From: Rothia sp035916755
GTDB taxonomy: Bacteria > Actinomycetota > Actinomycetes > Actinomycetales > Micrococcaceae
DNA length: 64,000 nt
Direction: 5' to 3'
NCBI RefSeq assembly: GCF_035916755.1
Contig: NZ_JAYWIX010000005.1
Coordinates: 195,967-259,966 of the forward strand
Each line of letters begins with the position of its first letter. The stretch's first letter is position 1. The notes beneath the pieces are model-generated. The model ran no database searches. It was given only the letters and a program-made list of their open reading frames with translations, and was not told where the DNA came from. Both the position numbers and the translations under genes were made by a program. Shown here one piece after another: positions 8,622-17,180 of this stretch.

Positions 8622-9464
8622 ATGAGCACCTCCCGCAAGCGCCGTTCCGCGCCCCGTCTTTCCTCGCCCAGTGACCGCCAGATTCGTGCGGGTGTCCGCT
8701 TTGTAGCGGATTTACCCCGGGGTCTGCGGCGGGCGCTAGCCCTTCTGCTGATTGCGGTACTGCTGGTAGGCGGTGTGCTCTGGCTGCGGTCGCACCAGTG
8801 GAGTGTGCGGTCTGCTCTCGATAGCCTGCTCAACCCTGCGGGTACCGCTGTGAGTACCGGGTTTGTGGGTTCGGGGGTGCAGACCTATTCCACGGCGAGC
8901 GAGGTACTTGCTACCCTCACCGTCGCTGAGCCTTACGCCCAGACCCGCTACAAGCGGGATGCCTACGGGAACCCCTGGGCTGATATTGACAAAAACGGCT
9001 GCGACCAGCGCAACGATATTCTCACCCGCGACCTGACCAACCTCGATATTGCGAGTAACTGCTATGTGCTCTCGGGGAATCTCGTAGACCCTTACACAGC
9101 TGAGAGCATTAATTTTACGCGCGGCCCCAAGACCAGCGAAGCCGTACCGATTGACCACGTTGTGGCCCTCTCTAATGCCTGGGTTTCGGGGGCCTGGCAG
9201 TGGAGTGCCGAGCAGCGCCTCCTGCTCGCAAACGACCCACTCAATCTGCAGGCGGCGGGGCAGGCGGCAAATACCGAGAAGTCCGATAAGAGCGCGGATG
9301 CCTGGCTCCCCCAGCCAGGTTACCGGTGCGAGTATGTGGCGCGGCAGATATCGGTGAAAGCTGCCTACCAGCTCACTGTCACGGGCGCTGAAAAGCGGGC
9401 TATGCAGGGCGTCCTTGCGACGTGCCCTGAACAGCCCGCTTACAGGTCTAACTTCGCTGGCTAG
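8622..9464 (+). CDS. Membrane-anchored or secreted HNH endonuclease (DUF1524 type)
   Basis: A 280-residue protein with a basic N-terminus, one hydrophobic segment at about residues 38-58 (ALALLLIAVLLVGGVLWL) and an extracytoplasmic domain. The catalytic region IDHVVALSNAWVSGAW, followed by RLLLANDPLNLQAA and the Asn/Lys in NTEKSDKSADAWLP, is the DUF1524/GmrSD C-terminal HNH fold found in many actinobacterial secreted nucleases. It probably degrades extracellular nucleic acid at the cell surface. The ribosome-binding site AGGTGA lies just before the ATG. The stop overlaps the stop of cycA in a shared CTAG. It may be cotranscribed with the 7136 gene. Confidence 0.85.
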   Translation: MSTSRKRRSAPRLSSPSDRQIRAGVRFVADLPRGLRRALALLLIAVLLVGGVLWLRSHQWSVRSALDSLLNPAGTAVSTGFVGSGVQTYSTASEVLATLTVAEPYAQTRYKRDAYGNPWADIDKNGCDQRNDILTRDLTNLDIASNCYVLSGNLVDPYTAESINFTRGPKTSEAVPIDHVVALSNAWVSGAWQWSAEQRLLLANDPLNLQAAGQAANTEKSDKSADAWLPQPGYRCEYVARQISVKAAYQLTVTGAEKRAMQGVLATCPEQPAYRSNFAG

Positions 9465-10894
9465 TTGTTCTTGGCCTTTTCTTCGGCGCGGGCGGTGAGG
9501 GTCTGGCCGCGGTTCTTGCGGTAGACCATCCACCAGCCTGCCCCCAGCAGGGCATACCAGACCGGCATGGCAATCAGGGCCTGGCGGGTGTCTTCGTACA
9601 TAAAGAGCAGCACGATGACGCCCGCGAAGAAGGCGAGTACGGCGTAGCAGGTAAAGACGCCACCGGGCAGCTTGTAGACGGACGCCTCGTGTAGCTGCGG
9701 GCGGGTCTTGCGGTACTTGAGGTAGGCAATCATAATCAGCGACCAGGTAACAACGGTCAGTACCGAAGCCACAGTGGTGACCAGGGTAAAGGCCGCAATG
9801 AGGGAGTCACCCGAGTAGAGCAGGATTAGACCCGAGAAAAGCAGCACGGTGGTCAGGAAGAGACCGTTGCGGGGCACGCCGTTCTTAGAGAGCTTGCCGA
9901 AGATGGCGGGGGCGCTACCGCTTTGGGCCAGGCCGTAGATCATGCGGGAGGTTGAGAAGATGCCCGAGTTAGCGGACGAGGTCGCACTGGTAAGCACCAC
10001 GAAGTTCACCAGGTGGGCGGCAAAGCCCAGGCCTGCCAGGGTGAACATTTCAACGAAGGGGCTCTGGTTGGGATCGATGTTGCGCCAGGGGGTGACCATG
10101 AGAATCACAGCCAGGGTTAGCACGTAGAAGATGATGATACGTACCGGCACCGCATTGATGGCGCGGGGCAGGGTCTTGGTGGGGTCCTTGGTCTCTGCAG
10201 CGGTGGTACCGATCAGTTCAGCGCCCAGGAAGGCAAAGATGCCGATTTGGAAGGCTGCGAAGAATCCGCTTGCGCCCATGGGGAAGAAGCCGCCGTCGTT
10301 CCAGAGGTTTGCAACGGAAGCCTTATCGCCGTTAGGGGAGGTAAAGCCAGCGATGACCATGACCAGGCCCACGATGATAAGCAGGACGATTGCCACAATC
10401 TTGATGAGGGCAAACCAGAACTCGATTTCGCCGAAGTTCTTCACGCTCGGCAAGTTCAGAGCCAGCAACAGGCCGATCAGGCAGAGAGCCGGAATCCAGG
10501 CCGGAAGGTCGGGCCACCAGAAGTGGACGTAGCTGGTGATAGCAATAATATCGGCCACACCGATAACGACCCAGGTAAACCAGTAGGACCAGCCCATCAA
10601 GAAGCCAGCGCTGGGGCCCAGCAGGTCGGTGATGAAGTCGTTGAAGGTCTTGTAGTTGAGGTTTGAAAGTAGCAGCTCACCCATGGCGCGGAGCACCAGG
10701 AAGATTACGGCACCGATGATGGCGTAGACCAGCAGCAGGGAGGGGCCTGCGAGTGAGATGGTCTTGCCCGAGCCCATAAAGAGACCGGTACCGATAGCGC
10801 CACCGATAGCGATGAGCTGGATATGACGGTTCGAAAGACCGCGCTGCAGGCCTTCTGCCGCCTGCGGTTCAGGTGTGTGCTCGGCTGTAGCCAT
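9461..10894 (-). CDS. cycA: Amino-acid permease, CycA-like (D-Ser/D-Ala/Gly)
   Basis: A 477-residue APC-superfamily proton symporter with 12 predicted membrane helices. The N-terminal signature GLSNRHIQLIAIGGAIGTGLFMGSG and the SYWFTWVVIGVADI region match the CycA subgroup, which imports D-serine, D-alanine and glycine. Specificity within this subgroup is hard to prove from sequence, and related histidine/aromatic permeases are the alternative. AAGGGGG precedes the ATG. It is monocistronic and convergent with the HNH gene, sharing four bases. Confidence 0.82.
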   Translation of the reverse strand: MATAEHTPEPQAAEGLQRGLSNRHIQLIAIGGAIGTGLFMGSGKTISLAGPSLLLVYAIIGAVIFLVLRAMGELLLSNLNYKTFNDFITDLLGPSAGFLMGWSYWFTWVVIGVADIIAITSYVHFWWPDLPAWIPALCLIGLLLALNLPSVKNFGEIEFWFALIKIVAIVLLIIVGLVMVIAGFTSPNGDKASVANLWNDGGFFPMGASGFFAAFQIGIFAFLGAELIGTTAAETKDPTKTLPRAINAVPVRIIIFYVLTLAVILMVTPWRNIDPNQSPFVEMFTLAGLGFAAHLVNFVVLTSATSSANSGIFSTSRMIYGLAQSGSAPAIFGKLSKNGVPRNGLFLTTVLLFSGLILLYSGDSLIAAFTLVTTVASVLTVVTWSLIMIAYLKYRKTRPQLHEASVYKLPGGVFTCYAVLAFFAGVIVLLFMYEDTRQALIAMPVWYALLGAGWWMVYRKNRGQTLTARAEEKAKNN

Positions 10895-11181
10895 GAGCGC
10901 CCCCTTAGAAAAGTCACAGTCCTGCCAGGAGCGAACACACCCCCTCTTCTGCGGGGAGAGCAGGGATAGCGCGCCTTTCCAGACCGGTATTTTGTTATAG
11001 TTCAGGTCAAGTGTAGTCCTTCTAGCAGGGGTGTTTTTTCCGCACAGGGTTGCCCCGGGCGTCCGCTCGTCCGCTCTTTCCCGCTGTTCAAGCCGCCACC
11101 ACCGCGCTAGAATGTTTACACGGAAACAAAATTTTCTCGGGTTGCCGTGCGACTCCGAGACCCCTATCGACAGGATTTCTC

Positions 11182-11589
11182 ATGCCCAAGCTTTCAAACG
11201 CAGCCCTCCGCCTGACCACCGGCGCTCTGATCCTCAACTCAGGCATCGGCAAGCTCTCCATGGACGAGGCCACTTACGGCCACCTCAAGGGTATGGCATC
11301 AGCCGGCGTTCCCCAGGTAGCCAAGCTCTCCGACAAGCAATTCGGTAAGGCCCTTGCCGTCAGTGAAACCGCCCTGGGCGCAGCCCTGCTGACCCCTTTC
11401 GTTTCCCCCAAGCTGGCCGGCCTGGGCCTGACCGCTTTCTCAGGCGGCCTGCTGAGCATGTACTTCGGCATTGATTCCATGACTGAAAAGGACGGCATCC
11501 GCCCCACCCAGGAAGGTACCTCCATGGCTAAGGATGTTGTCCTGCTCGGCGCAGGCCTGGCCCTTCTCTTCTCCGGTAAGAAGAAGTAG
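11182..11589 (+). CDS. Small DoxX-like membrane protein
   Basis: A 135-residue protein. The start is set at 11182, with AGGA 10 bases upstream; an in-frame extension has no coding character. It has three or four hydrophobic segments (ALRLTTGALILNSGIGKL, ALAVSETALGAALLTPF, LGLTAFSGGLLSMYF, DVVLLGAGLALLF) in the DoxX-like arrangement, with a lysine-rich C-terminus. Such proteins are common in actinobacteria, and redox or membrane-stress roles have been suggested for the superfamily. Function here is unknown. It is monocistronic and ends before a clear terminator. Confidence 0.72.
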   Translation: MPKLSNAALRLTTGALILNSGIGKLSMDEATYGHLKGMASAGVPQVAKLSDKQFGKALAVSETALGAALLTPFVSPKLAGLGLTAFSGGLLSMYFGIDSMTEKDGIRPTQEGTSMAKDVVLLGAGLALLFSGKKK

Positions 11590-11612
11590 CCTTCAGCTCC
11601 TCTTTAACTTCG

Positions 11613-11645
11613 CCGCCCCACTCCTTCCAGGAGCGGGGCGGTTCT
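11613..11645 (+). terminator. Rho-independent-type terminator after the DoxX-like gene
   Basis: CCGCCCC-A-CTCC at 11613-11624 pairs with GGAG-C-GGGGCGG at 11630-11641 (one internal mismatch, five-base loop), followed by TTCTCT. It sits 24 bases after the stop at 11589. Confidence 0.75.
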
Positions 11646-11738
11646 CTATCCTTAATAAACCAACAGGAAGCAGGCTCATCATCAGCTGTGTGATAAATTA
11701 ACGAGAGCTAGACCACAGAGAAAGAAAAGGATAGACCC

Positions 11739-13430
11739 GTGGGCACCCTGCAAGAAGCACTCGATACAGCCAGCAGCTTCATTTGGGGCCCTTTCCTTCT
11801 CCTACCCCTGCTGATTGGCACCGGCATCTTCCTCACCGTCCGCCTGGGCTTCATCCAGCTCAGGCTCTTCACCAAGGCCATGAGCCTGCAATTCGGACGC
11901 CGCTCCCGACAAGAAGGAGCCAGAGGCGAAATATCCTCTTTCCAGGCCATGAGCACAGCGCTAGGTGCCACCGTAGGCACCGGCAACATTGTTGGCGTAG
12001 CCCTCTCCCTCAGCATCGGCGGCCCCGGAGCTCTCTTCTGGATGTGGGTTACCGCCATTTTCGGCATGGCCTCAAAATACGCCGAATGCTTCCTCGGCGT
12101 CCGCTTCCGCCACCGAGACAAGATGGGCGAACTCACCGGCGGCCCCCAGGCCTACCTGCAACGAGGCATCCCCAACCGCTTCGGAAAATTCCTCGCCACC
12201 ATGTTTGCCGTCTGCTGTGTCTTTGCCTGCTTCGGCATCGGCAATATGACCCAGGCCAACGCTATCTCAGCTAACCTAGAGCACTCCTTTAATATCCCGC
12301 CCTACCTGACCGCAGGCGTCCTGGCCCTAGGTACTGCCGCAGCCTTACTGGGCGGAATTAAGACAGTCTCAAAGGTAACAGCCTTCTGTGTGCCCCTGAT
12401 GATCCTGCTCTACCTGGGTTTTGGGGCCTATATCGTTGCCATCAACGCCCACATGCTACCAGAGGCCTTCGCCATGATTCTGCGCGGAGCCTTCACCGGC
12501 GAGGGGGCCCTGGGCGGGGCTGTAGGGGCCGGCATGATTTTTGCCCTCCAGGTCGGCGCCCAGCGTTCTCTCTTTTCCAACGAGTCGGGTATGGGCACAG
12601 CAGCTATCCCAGCAGCTGTGGCAACGACCTCCCACCCGGTGCGTCAGGGGCTGGCCTCTATGACCCAGACCTTCGTTGATACCATCGTGGTTATCTCTAT
12701 GACCGGCTTTATTCTACTCACCACCGGAGCCTGGCAGGGTGAGGATCCAGCCACCTCAACCTCTATCGCCTTTACCACCGGCCTGCCCGGCGACTGGGGC
12801 GGCTACGTGGTGACCTTCTGCCTGGTTCTGCTGGGCTACTCTACTGTGCTGGGCTGGTCCTACTACGGGGAACGGGCCTTGGAATCTCTGGGCGGGGGTG
12901 CAAGGGCTATCGTCAGCTACCGTATGCTCTTTGCCCTGGTCTGTGGCCTAGGTGCTATCGCCCCTCTTACCCTGGTCTTTACCTTCTCAGATGTCATGAA
13001 CGGTCTTATGGCCATTCCTAACCTCATTGGCCTGCTCATGCTCTCTGGCTTAGTCGCTCGCGAAACCAAGAAGTACCTCACCCACGACCCTAATTTTGAG
13101 GCAACTGTCGATAACATCGACAGTTTTATGTACGGCCACCCCGGTGGCCTGGACGCCCAAATTGACCACCAGGTTGATCTTTCCCAGAAGAACCCAACCC
13201 TGGAGCACCCCGATACAACCAGCCTCAAGATCGTCACTGAAAAGATGATTGCCGAGGACGCTGCCCAAAGCACCCAGCCCAAGATTTACGACGTCACCCT
13301 TGAAGACGTCAATACCGGGAGCATCCCCCTACAGACAGGTTCCCTACCGATCATCCAGCAGGCTAAGCCCACCTTTGGAACCCCCACCGACCCCAGGGCT
13401 ATGGATGCTCCAGGTAAGACCTCACAATAA
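11739..13430 (+). CDS. AGCS-family sodium:alanine/glycine symporter
   Basis: A 563-residue protein with a GTG start and AAAGGAT upstream. The AGCS signature is clear: LIWGPF-type N-terminus, FQAMSTALGATVGTGNIVGVA, GGPGALFWMWVTAIFGMASKYAE and SNESGMGTAAIPAA. It imports L-alanine or glycine with sodium. About 10 membrane helices end near residue 440. The remaining hydrophilic tail of roughly 115 residues (cytoplasmic by inference) is longer than in the paralogue at 17181 and has no recognisable domain. No glycine riboswitch is visible upstream. It is monocistronic. Confidence 0.9.
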   Translation: MGTLQEALDTASSFIWGPFLLLPLLIGTGIFLTVRLGFIQLRLFTKAMSLQFGRRSRQEGARGEISSFQAMSTALGATVGTGNIVGVALSLSIGGPGALFWMWVTAIFGMASKYAECFLGVRFRHRDKMGELTGGPQAYLQRGIPNRFGKFLATMFAVCCVFACFGIGNMTQANAISANLEHSFNIPPYLTAGVLALGTAAALLGGIKTVSKVTAFCVPLMILLYLGFGAYIVAINAHMLPEAFAMILRGAFTGEGALGGAVGAGMIFALQVGAQRSLFSNESGMGTAAIPAAVATTSHPVRQGLASMTQTFVDTIVVISMTGFILLTTGAWQGEDPATSTSIAFTTGLPGDWGGYVVTFCLVLLGYSTVLGWSYYGERALESLGGGARAIVSYRMLFALVCGLGAIAPLTLVFTFSDVMNGLMAIPNLIGLLMLSGLVARETKKYLTHDPNFEATVDNIDSFMYGHPGGLDAQIDHQVDLSQKNPTLEHPDTTSLKIVTEKMIAEDAAQSTQPKIYDVTLEDVNTGSIPLQTGSLPIIQQAKPTFGTPTDPRAMDAPGKTSQ

Positions 13431-13863
13431 TCTTTCGTATCCATCACACAGAGCTGCCCAGCTATCTAGTACATGTGATTTTTAAAGGGAGCTCGAGTCT
13501 CTTTCTCAGTCACTTGCTGCCCCTCGGTTTACCATGGCCTTTGAGACCGTATTTGGTCTACAGGGTCTAAAAATACGACTAGGAGGCATTTTGAGCCCTT
13601 CCAGGTCAAGAAACCAGTAGGCTGCTAGAAGAAGAGATAAAAAAACTTTCCAGTACAAGAGATTAGATAAGGTGACATTTCTCCCAAGGGCTCCGACATA
13701 AGCGCACCAAAAAATCCGCTAAAGTGGGGACAGAAAACATTGCACTGCGGCTTCACCTCCGCAAAAAATATTACTGAACAGCCCACAAAGCTTATGTCCA
13801 CCCCCAAACGTATAAGCCCCCCGCCCTGTTCAGCACCGCACTTTTAGAAGAAGGACACCTCCC
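13431..13863. other. 433-bp gene-free region upstream of cholesterol oxidase
   Basis: This stretch is visibly more AT-rich than its surroundings and contains no convincing reading frame on either strand. It must hold the promoter of the cholesterol oxidase gene; AGAAGAAGGA just before 13864 is its ribosome-binding site. I see no strong palindrome or terminator hairpin after the symporter. Confidence 0.6.
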
Positions 13864-15468
13864 ATGTCATTTACCCCAAACCGCCGCTCCGCCCTCAAGC
13901 TAACCGCAGCCGCTTCTGCTGCCTCCGCCCTGACCGCCGCAAGCACCAGCACCGCCCACGCTAACGGCCAGAAGCGTATCGCCATCATTGGCTCCGGCTA
14001 CGGCGGCGCTGTAGCTGCCCGCGCCCTGACCGAAAAGGGCTATACCGTTGACATGATCGAGATGGGTGCCGACTGGGAGAAGATGGCCGCCAAGTCAAAC
14101 GGCTACAAGTTCGACCAGATGACCTCCCCCACCGAGCGCTCCATGTGGTTCGAAAACCGCACCGACATGCCCCTCTCATCCATCGGCGGCCTGGACTTCG
14201 TCAACCGCTCCATCGGCCGTGCAGCCGGTGTCCTTGGTGTAGAACGCTTTGCCAACATGAAGGTCTACGTCGGCAAGGGTGTCGGCGGTGGCTCCCTTGC
14301 TAACGGTGGTATGGCAGTTACCCCCATCCAGTCCTACTTCCAGCAGGTTCTGCCCCAGCTCGATGCTGCTGAAATGTACAACACCTACTTCCCCCGCGCC
14401 AACGCCAACCTGGGCGTCGCCACACCCCCCATGGATATCGTCGGCACCTCCAAGTGGTACCAGTTCTCCCGTCTCTCAGCTGCCCAGGCAGCCAAGGCTG
14501 GCTTCCAACACCAGTTCGTTCCCAACGTCTACGACTGGGACTACATGCGCCGTGAGAACTTCGGCCGCGCCACCAGGTCAGGCCTGGGTGGCCAGGTCAT
14601 CTTCGGCAACGACTACGGCAAGAAGACCCTGCCCAAGACCATCCTGGCTACCGCCTTCGCTACCGGCAAGGTCAACCTGACCACCATGACCGAGGTAACC
14701 TCCATTACCCAGCAGGCCGATGGCACCTTCTCCCTTGAGCTCAAGACCATCGACTTCCGCGGCAACCTCGTAGGCGTAGCCAAGAAGGTCTACGACCGCG
14801 TTATTATGGCAGCCGGCTCCGTTGGCACCAACCGCCTCCTGCTCCAGGCCCAGGCCACCGGCGCCATCAAGAACCTGCCCGCTACCCTGGGCACCAATTG
14901 GGGCCCCAACGGCAACATCATGGTTGCCCGTAACGTTGCTGCCGCAACCGGTGGCTACCAGTCCGGTATTCCCGCCATGGGCGTCTCAAACTGGGACAAC
15001 TCAACCAACTCCGTCTTTGCAGAGCTGGCCCCCTTCCCCGCCGGTATCGACATGCGTATCGGCCTCTACCTGGCCATCACCAACAACCCCAACAAGGGCA
15101 AGTTCACCTGGAACCAGTCCACCGGCTCCATGGAACTAGACTGGGACTCCGTCAAGGCAGCCCCCGGCGTTGCAGCAGCCAAGGCCTTTATGGATAAGAT
15201 CAATGCTGCCAACCCCGGCACCTCCTACAACACCGGCCTCTTCCAGGATCGCAAGACCTTCGCCGACTATTTCACCTACCACCCCCTGGGCGGTGCAGTC
15301 ATCGGCGAAACCACCGACCTCAACGGTGAAGTTAAGGGTGTTCCCGGTCTCTTTGTTATGGATGGTTCCCTCATTCCTGGCAAGATTGGTGTTAACCCCT
15401 TTGTTACCATTACCGCTATTGCGGAACGTAACATGGATCGCCTGCTTGCAGCCGGCCGTTTCTCCTAA
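13864..15468 (+). CDS. choA: Tat-exported class I cholesterol oxidase (GMC flavoenzyme)
   Basis: A 534-residue FAD oxidase that oxidises 3-beta-hydroxysterols to 4-en-3-ones with release of H2O2. It has a twin-arginine signal (NRRSALKL) cleaved near HANG, then the dinucleotide motif GSGYGG at residues 43-48 and GKGVGGGSLANGG for flavin binding. The three catalytic residues of Streptomyces/Brevibacterium cholesterol oxidase are present: Glu387 in FAELAPFPAG, His473 in YHPLGG and Asn511 in GVNPFVTI. Length is as expected. Codons are strongly biased to C-ending forms, suggesting high expression. A second Tat substrate follows after 20 bases. Sterol oxidation on host or membrane sterols is inference from the family. 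Confidence 0.9.
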   Translation: MSFTPNRRSALKLTAAASAASALTAASTSTAHANGQKRIAIIGSGYGGAVAARALTEKGYTVDMIEMGADWEKMAAKSNGYKFDQMTSPTERSMWFENRTDMPLSSIGGLDFVNRSIGRAAGVLGVERFANMKVYVGKGVGGGSLANGGMAVTPIQSYFQQVLPQLDAAEMYNTYFPRANANLGVATPPMDIVGTSKWYQFSRLSAAQAAKAGFQHQFVPNVYDWDYMRRENFGRATRSGLGGQVIFGNDYGKKTLPKTILATAFATGKVNLTTMTEVTSITQQADGTFSLELKTIDFRGNLVGVAKKVYDRVIMAAGSVGTNRLLLQAQATGAIKNLPATLGTNWGPNGNIMVARNVAAATGGYQSGIPAMGVSNWDNSTNSVFAELAPFPAGIDMRIGLYLAITNNPNKGKFTWNQSTGSMELDWDSVKAAPGVAAAKAFMDKINAANPGTSYNTGLFQDRKTFADYFTYHPLGGAVIGETTDLNGEVKGVPGLFVMDGSLIPGKIGVNPFVTITAIAERNMDRLLAAGRFS

Positions 15469-15488
15469 ACACAGAAAGCACACACACA

Positions 15489-16115
15489 ATGACTGCGCAT
15501 AATCCCAAGCGTCGAACCATCCTGAAGGCAGGTGCCTGGGCGGCCCCCACCGTCCTAGCCACCACCGCCGTTCCCGCCTACGCAGCGAGCTTCGAAACCA
15601 GCAACCTCACCGACCTGGCTATCGAACTTACTGACCCCAGCATGGACTGGTCAACCTTCACCCCCGTCTACGACACCCCCATCTACCGTGGCCCCACCAC
15701 CACCTCTAGCGTTGCTGGCCGTGCTTCCTTCCCCAAGAGCATGATCATCACCAACGTTGGTAGCGTTCCTGCTGTTGCCCCCAGCGGCACCCTGCTGACC
15801 GACATGCAGGACGTCGGAACCGATGCCAGCGGTTCCAACCAGGCTGGCACCTACGTCAACTCCACCGACCCGCTGGTCACCTTCACCTATGCCGGTTCAG
15901 GTGGCTGGGGCGTCCCCACTTTCACCTGGTCCTATGCAGGCACCCTGCAGCCCGGTGAATCTGTAGAGATTCCCCTGCGCTATTACGTGAATTTCCCCTT
16001 CTGGAATGTCCAGTACGAACTCTTCGTAGCTGTTACCGTTCTAGACGAGATGGATGGCGACTCAGACGATAACCACGAGCATATGGGTGTTACCCAGGGC
16101 ACTGTTATCTACTAA
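15489..16115 (+). CDS. Tat-exported protein of unknown function
   Basis: A 208-residue secreted protein with a twin-arginine signal (PKRRTILKAGAWAAPTVL, then AVPAYAAS). After cleavage near residue 35 it is a beta-rich, acidic domain with many Ser, Thr, Asn and Tyr, and no cysteine. The KAGAWAAP signal type is common on actinobacterial surface proteins. The acidic tail DEMDGDSDDNHEHMG could bind cations. It is 20 bases downstream of the cholesterol oxidase and shares its C-ending codon bias, so the two are cotranscribed and coexported. A partner or surface role is inferred from context only. Confidence 0.7.
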   Translation: MTAHNPKRRTILKAGAWAAPTVLATTAVPAYAASFETSNLTDLAIELTDPSMDWSTFTPVYDTPIYRGPTTTSSVAGRASFPKSMIITNVGSVPAVAPSGTLLTDMQDVGTDASGSNQAGTYVNSTDPLVTFTYAGSGGWGVPTFTWSYAGTLQPGESVEIPLRYYVNFPFWNVQYELFVAVTVLDEMDGDSDDNHEHMGVTQGTVIY

Positions 16116-16139
16116 GTAGATAGAGGGAATAGACCCCCA

Positions 16140-16170
16140 GGGGCAGGCTGCTTTCAGCCTGCCCCTTCCT
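16140..16170 (+). terminator. Terminator of the cholesterol oxidase operon
   Basis: GGGGCAGGCTG at 16140-16150 pairs exactly with CAGCCTGCCCC at 16155-16165 around a CTTT loop, followed by TTCCT. It lies 25 bases after the stop of the Tat-exported partner. Confidence 0.8.
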
Positions 16171-16272
16171 GTATCTGTCAAGATATACTTATACAGATTT
16201 CCCCCCTCCCCCGGCGGCACTTAGAGTTTCCGTGTGCGCCGGTTTGCCTCTGCCAACCCCGCAAGGAGAGTT

Positions 16273-17094
16273 ATGGAAACCAATAAGCAAAAGCAAGATT
16301 TAGCAGCCAAGGCTGAGCGGGCTGCGGCCGGCGCAGACCTCACAGCCCCCGTCCCTGAACAGTTCCACCGCCAGCCCTACTCCTTCGTCCGCCGAGGGGA
16401 CCGCCTCACCGCCCGCCGCCAAAAGGCCTGGGATACCTACGCCTCCACCCACGTCCTTGACCTACCCCGCAAGATCGGCGACACCTCTGTAGCTGAGGGT
16501 GCGGTCTTCGACCAGCAGGCCCTCTACGGACGCACCGCTGCCCCTCTCGTGGTTGAAATCGGCTCCGGCCTGGGTGAAGCTATCGTCCACCGCGCCACCG
16601 AACTGCCAGATACCAACTTCCTCGCCGTCGAGGTCTACACCCCCGGCATTGCCGACCTCCTGCTCAAAATGGGGCAGGCAGGCGTTGAGAACGTGCGCGT
16701 TGCCCAGGCCAATGCCCCCGAGCTGCTCGATAACCTGCTCGAAGAGTCTTCTGTTGATGAGCTCTGGGTCTTCTTCCCCGACCCCTGGCACAAGGCCCGA
16801 CACCACAAGCGTCGTCTGGTCTCCCCTGCCTTTGCAGATAAGGTAGCCCGGGTTCTCAAGCCCGGTGGTATCTGGCGTCTAGCCACCGACTGGGAAGAAT
16901 ATGCCCTGGTCATGCGCGAGGTCCTCGATGCCCACCCCGACTTCACCAACGCCCACGCCGGTGAGAACACCACAGAGGACGACCCGGTGGGCGGCTGGGC
17001 GCCCCGCTGGGACGGACGCGTAGTCACCAGCTTCGAGCGCAAGGCAGGTGAGGCGGGCCGCCGGGCCCACGACCTGACCTACATTCGTCGATAA
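16273..17094 (+). CDS. trmB: tRNA (guanine-N7)-methyltransferase TrmB
   Basis: A 273-residue enzyme that places m7G46 in the variable loop of tRNAs using S-adenosylmethionine. ATG at 16273 is chosen because AAGGAGAG lies just upstream. VVEIGSGLGEAIVH is the SAM-binding motif, FLAVEVY follows it, and VFFPDPWHKARHHKRRLV is the TrmB-specific active-site segment. The N-terminal 60 residues are an actinobacterial-type extension with a basic FVRRGDRLTARR segment. A TATACT -10 element at 16184-16189 suggests its own promoter, after the preceding terminator. Confidence 0.93.
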   Translation: METNKQKQDLAAKAERAAAGADLTAPVPEQFHRQPYSFVRRGDRLTARRQKAWDTYASTHVLDLPRKIGDTSVAEGAVFDQQALYGRTAAPLVVEIGSGLGEAIVHRATELPDTNFLAVEVYTPGIADLLLKMGQAGVENVRVAQANAPELLDNLLEESSVDELWVFFPDPWHKARHHKRRLVSPAFADKVARVLKPGGIWRLATDWEEYALVMREVLDAHPDFTNAHAGENTTEDDPVGGWAPRWDGRVVTSFERKAGEAGRRAHDLTYIRR

Positions 17095-17116
17095 TAACCC
17101 GTTAGCTATATAAAGC

Positions 17117-17157
17117 AGGCGGGTACCCGCGCACATAGGTGCTGCAGGTACCCGCCT
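17117..17157. terminator. Bidirectional terminator between trmB and the second symporter
   Basis: AGGCGGGTACC at 17117-17127 pairs perfectly with GGTACCCGCCT at 17147-17157, with an additional GCAC/GTGC pairing inside. TTGTTTT follows on the plus strand, and the element serves the convergent genes on both sides. Confidence 0.8.
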
Positions 17158-17180
17158 TGTTTTATGGGCAGAGGGTCTTC

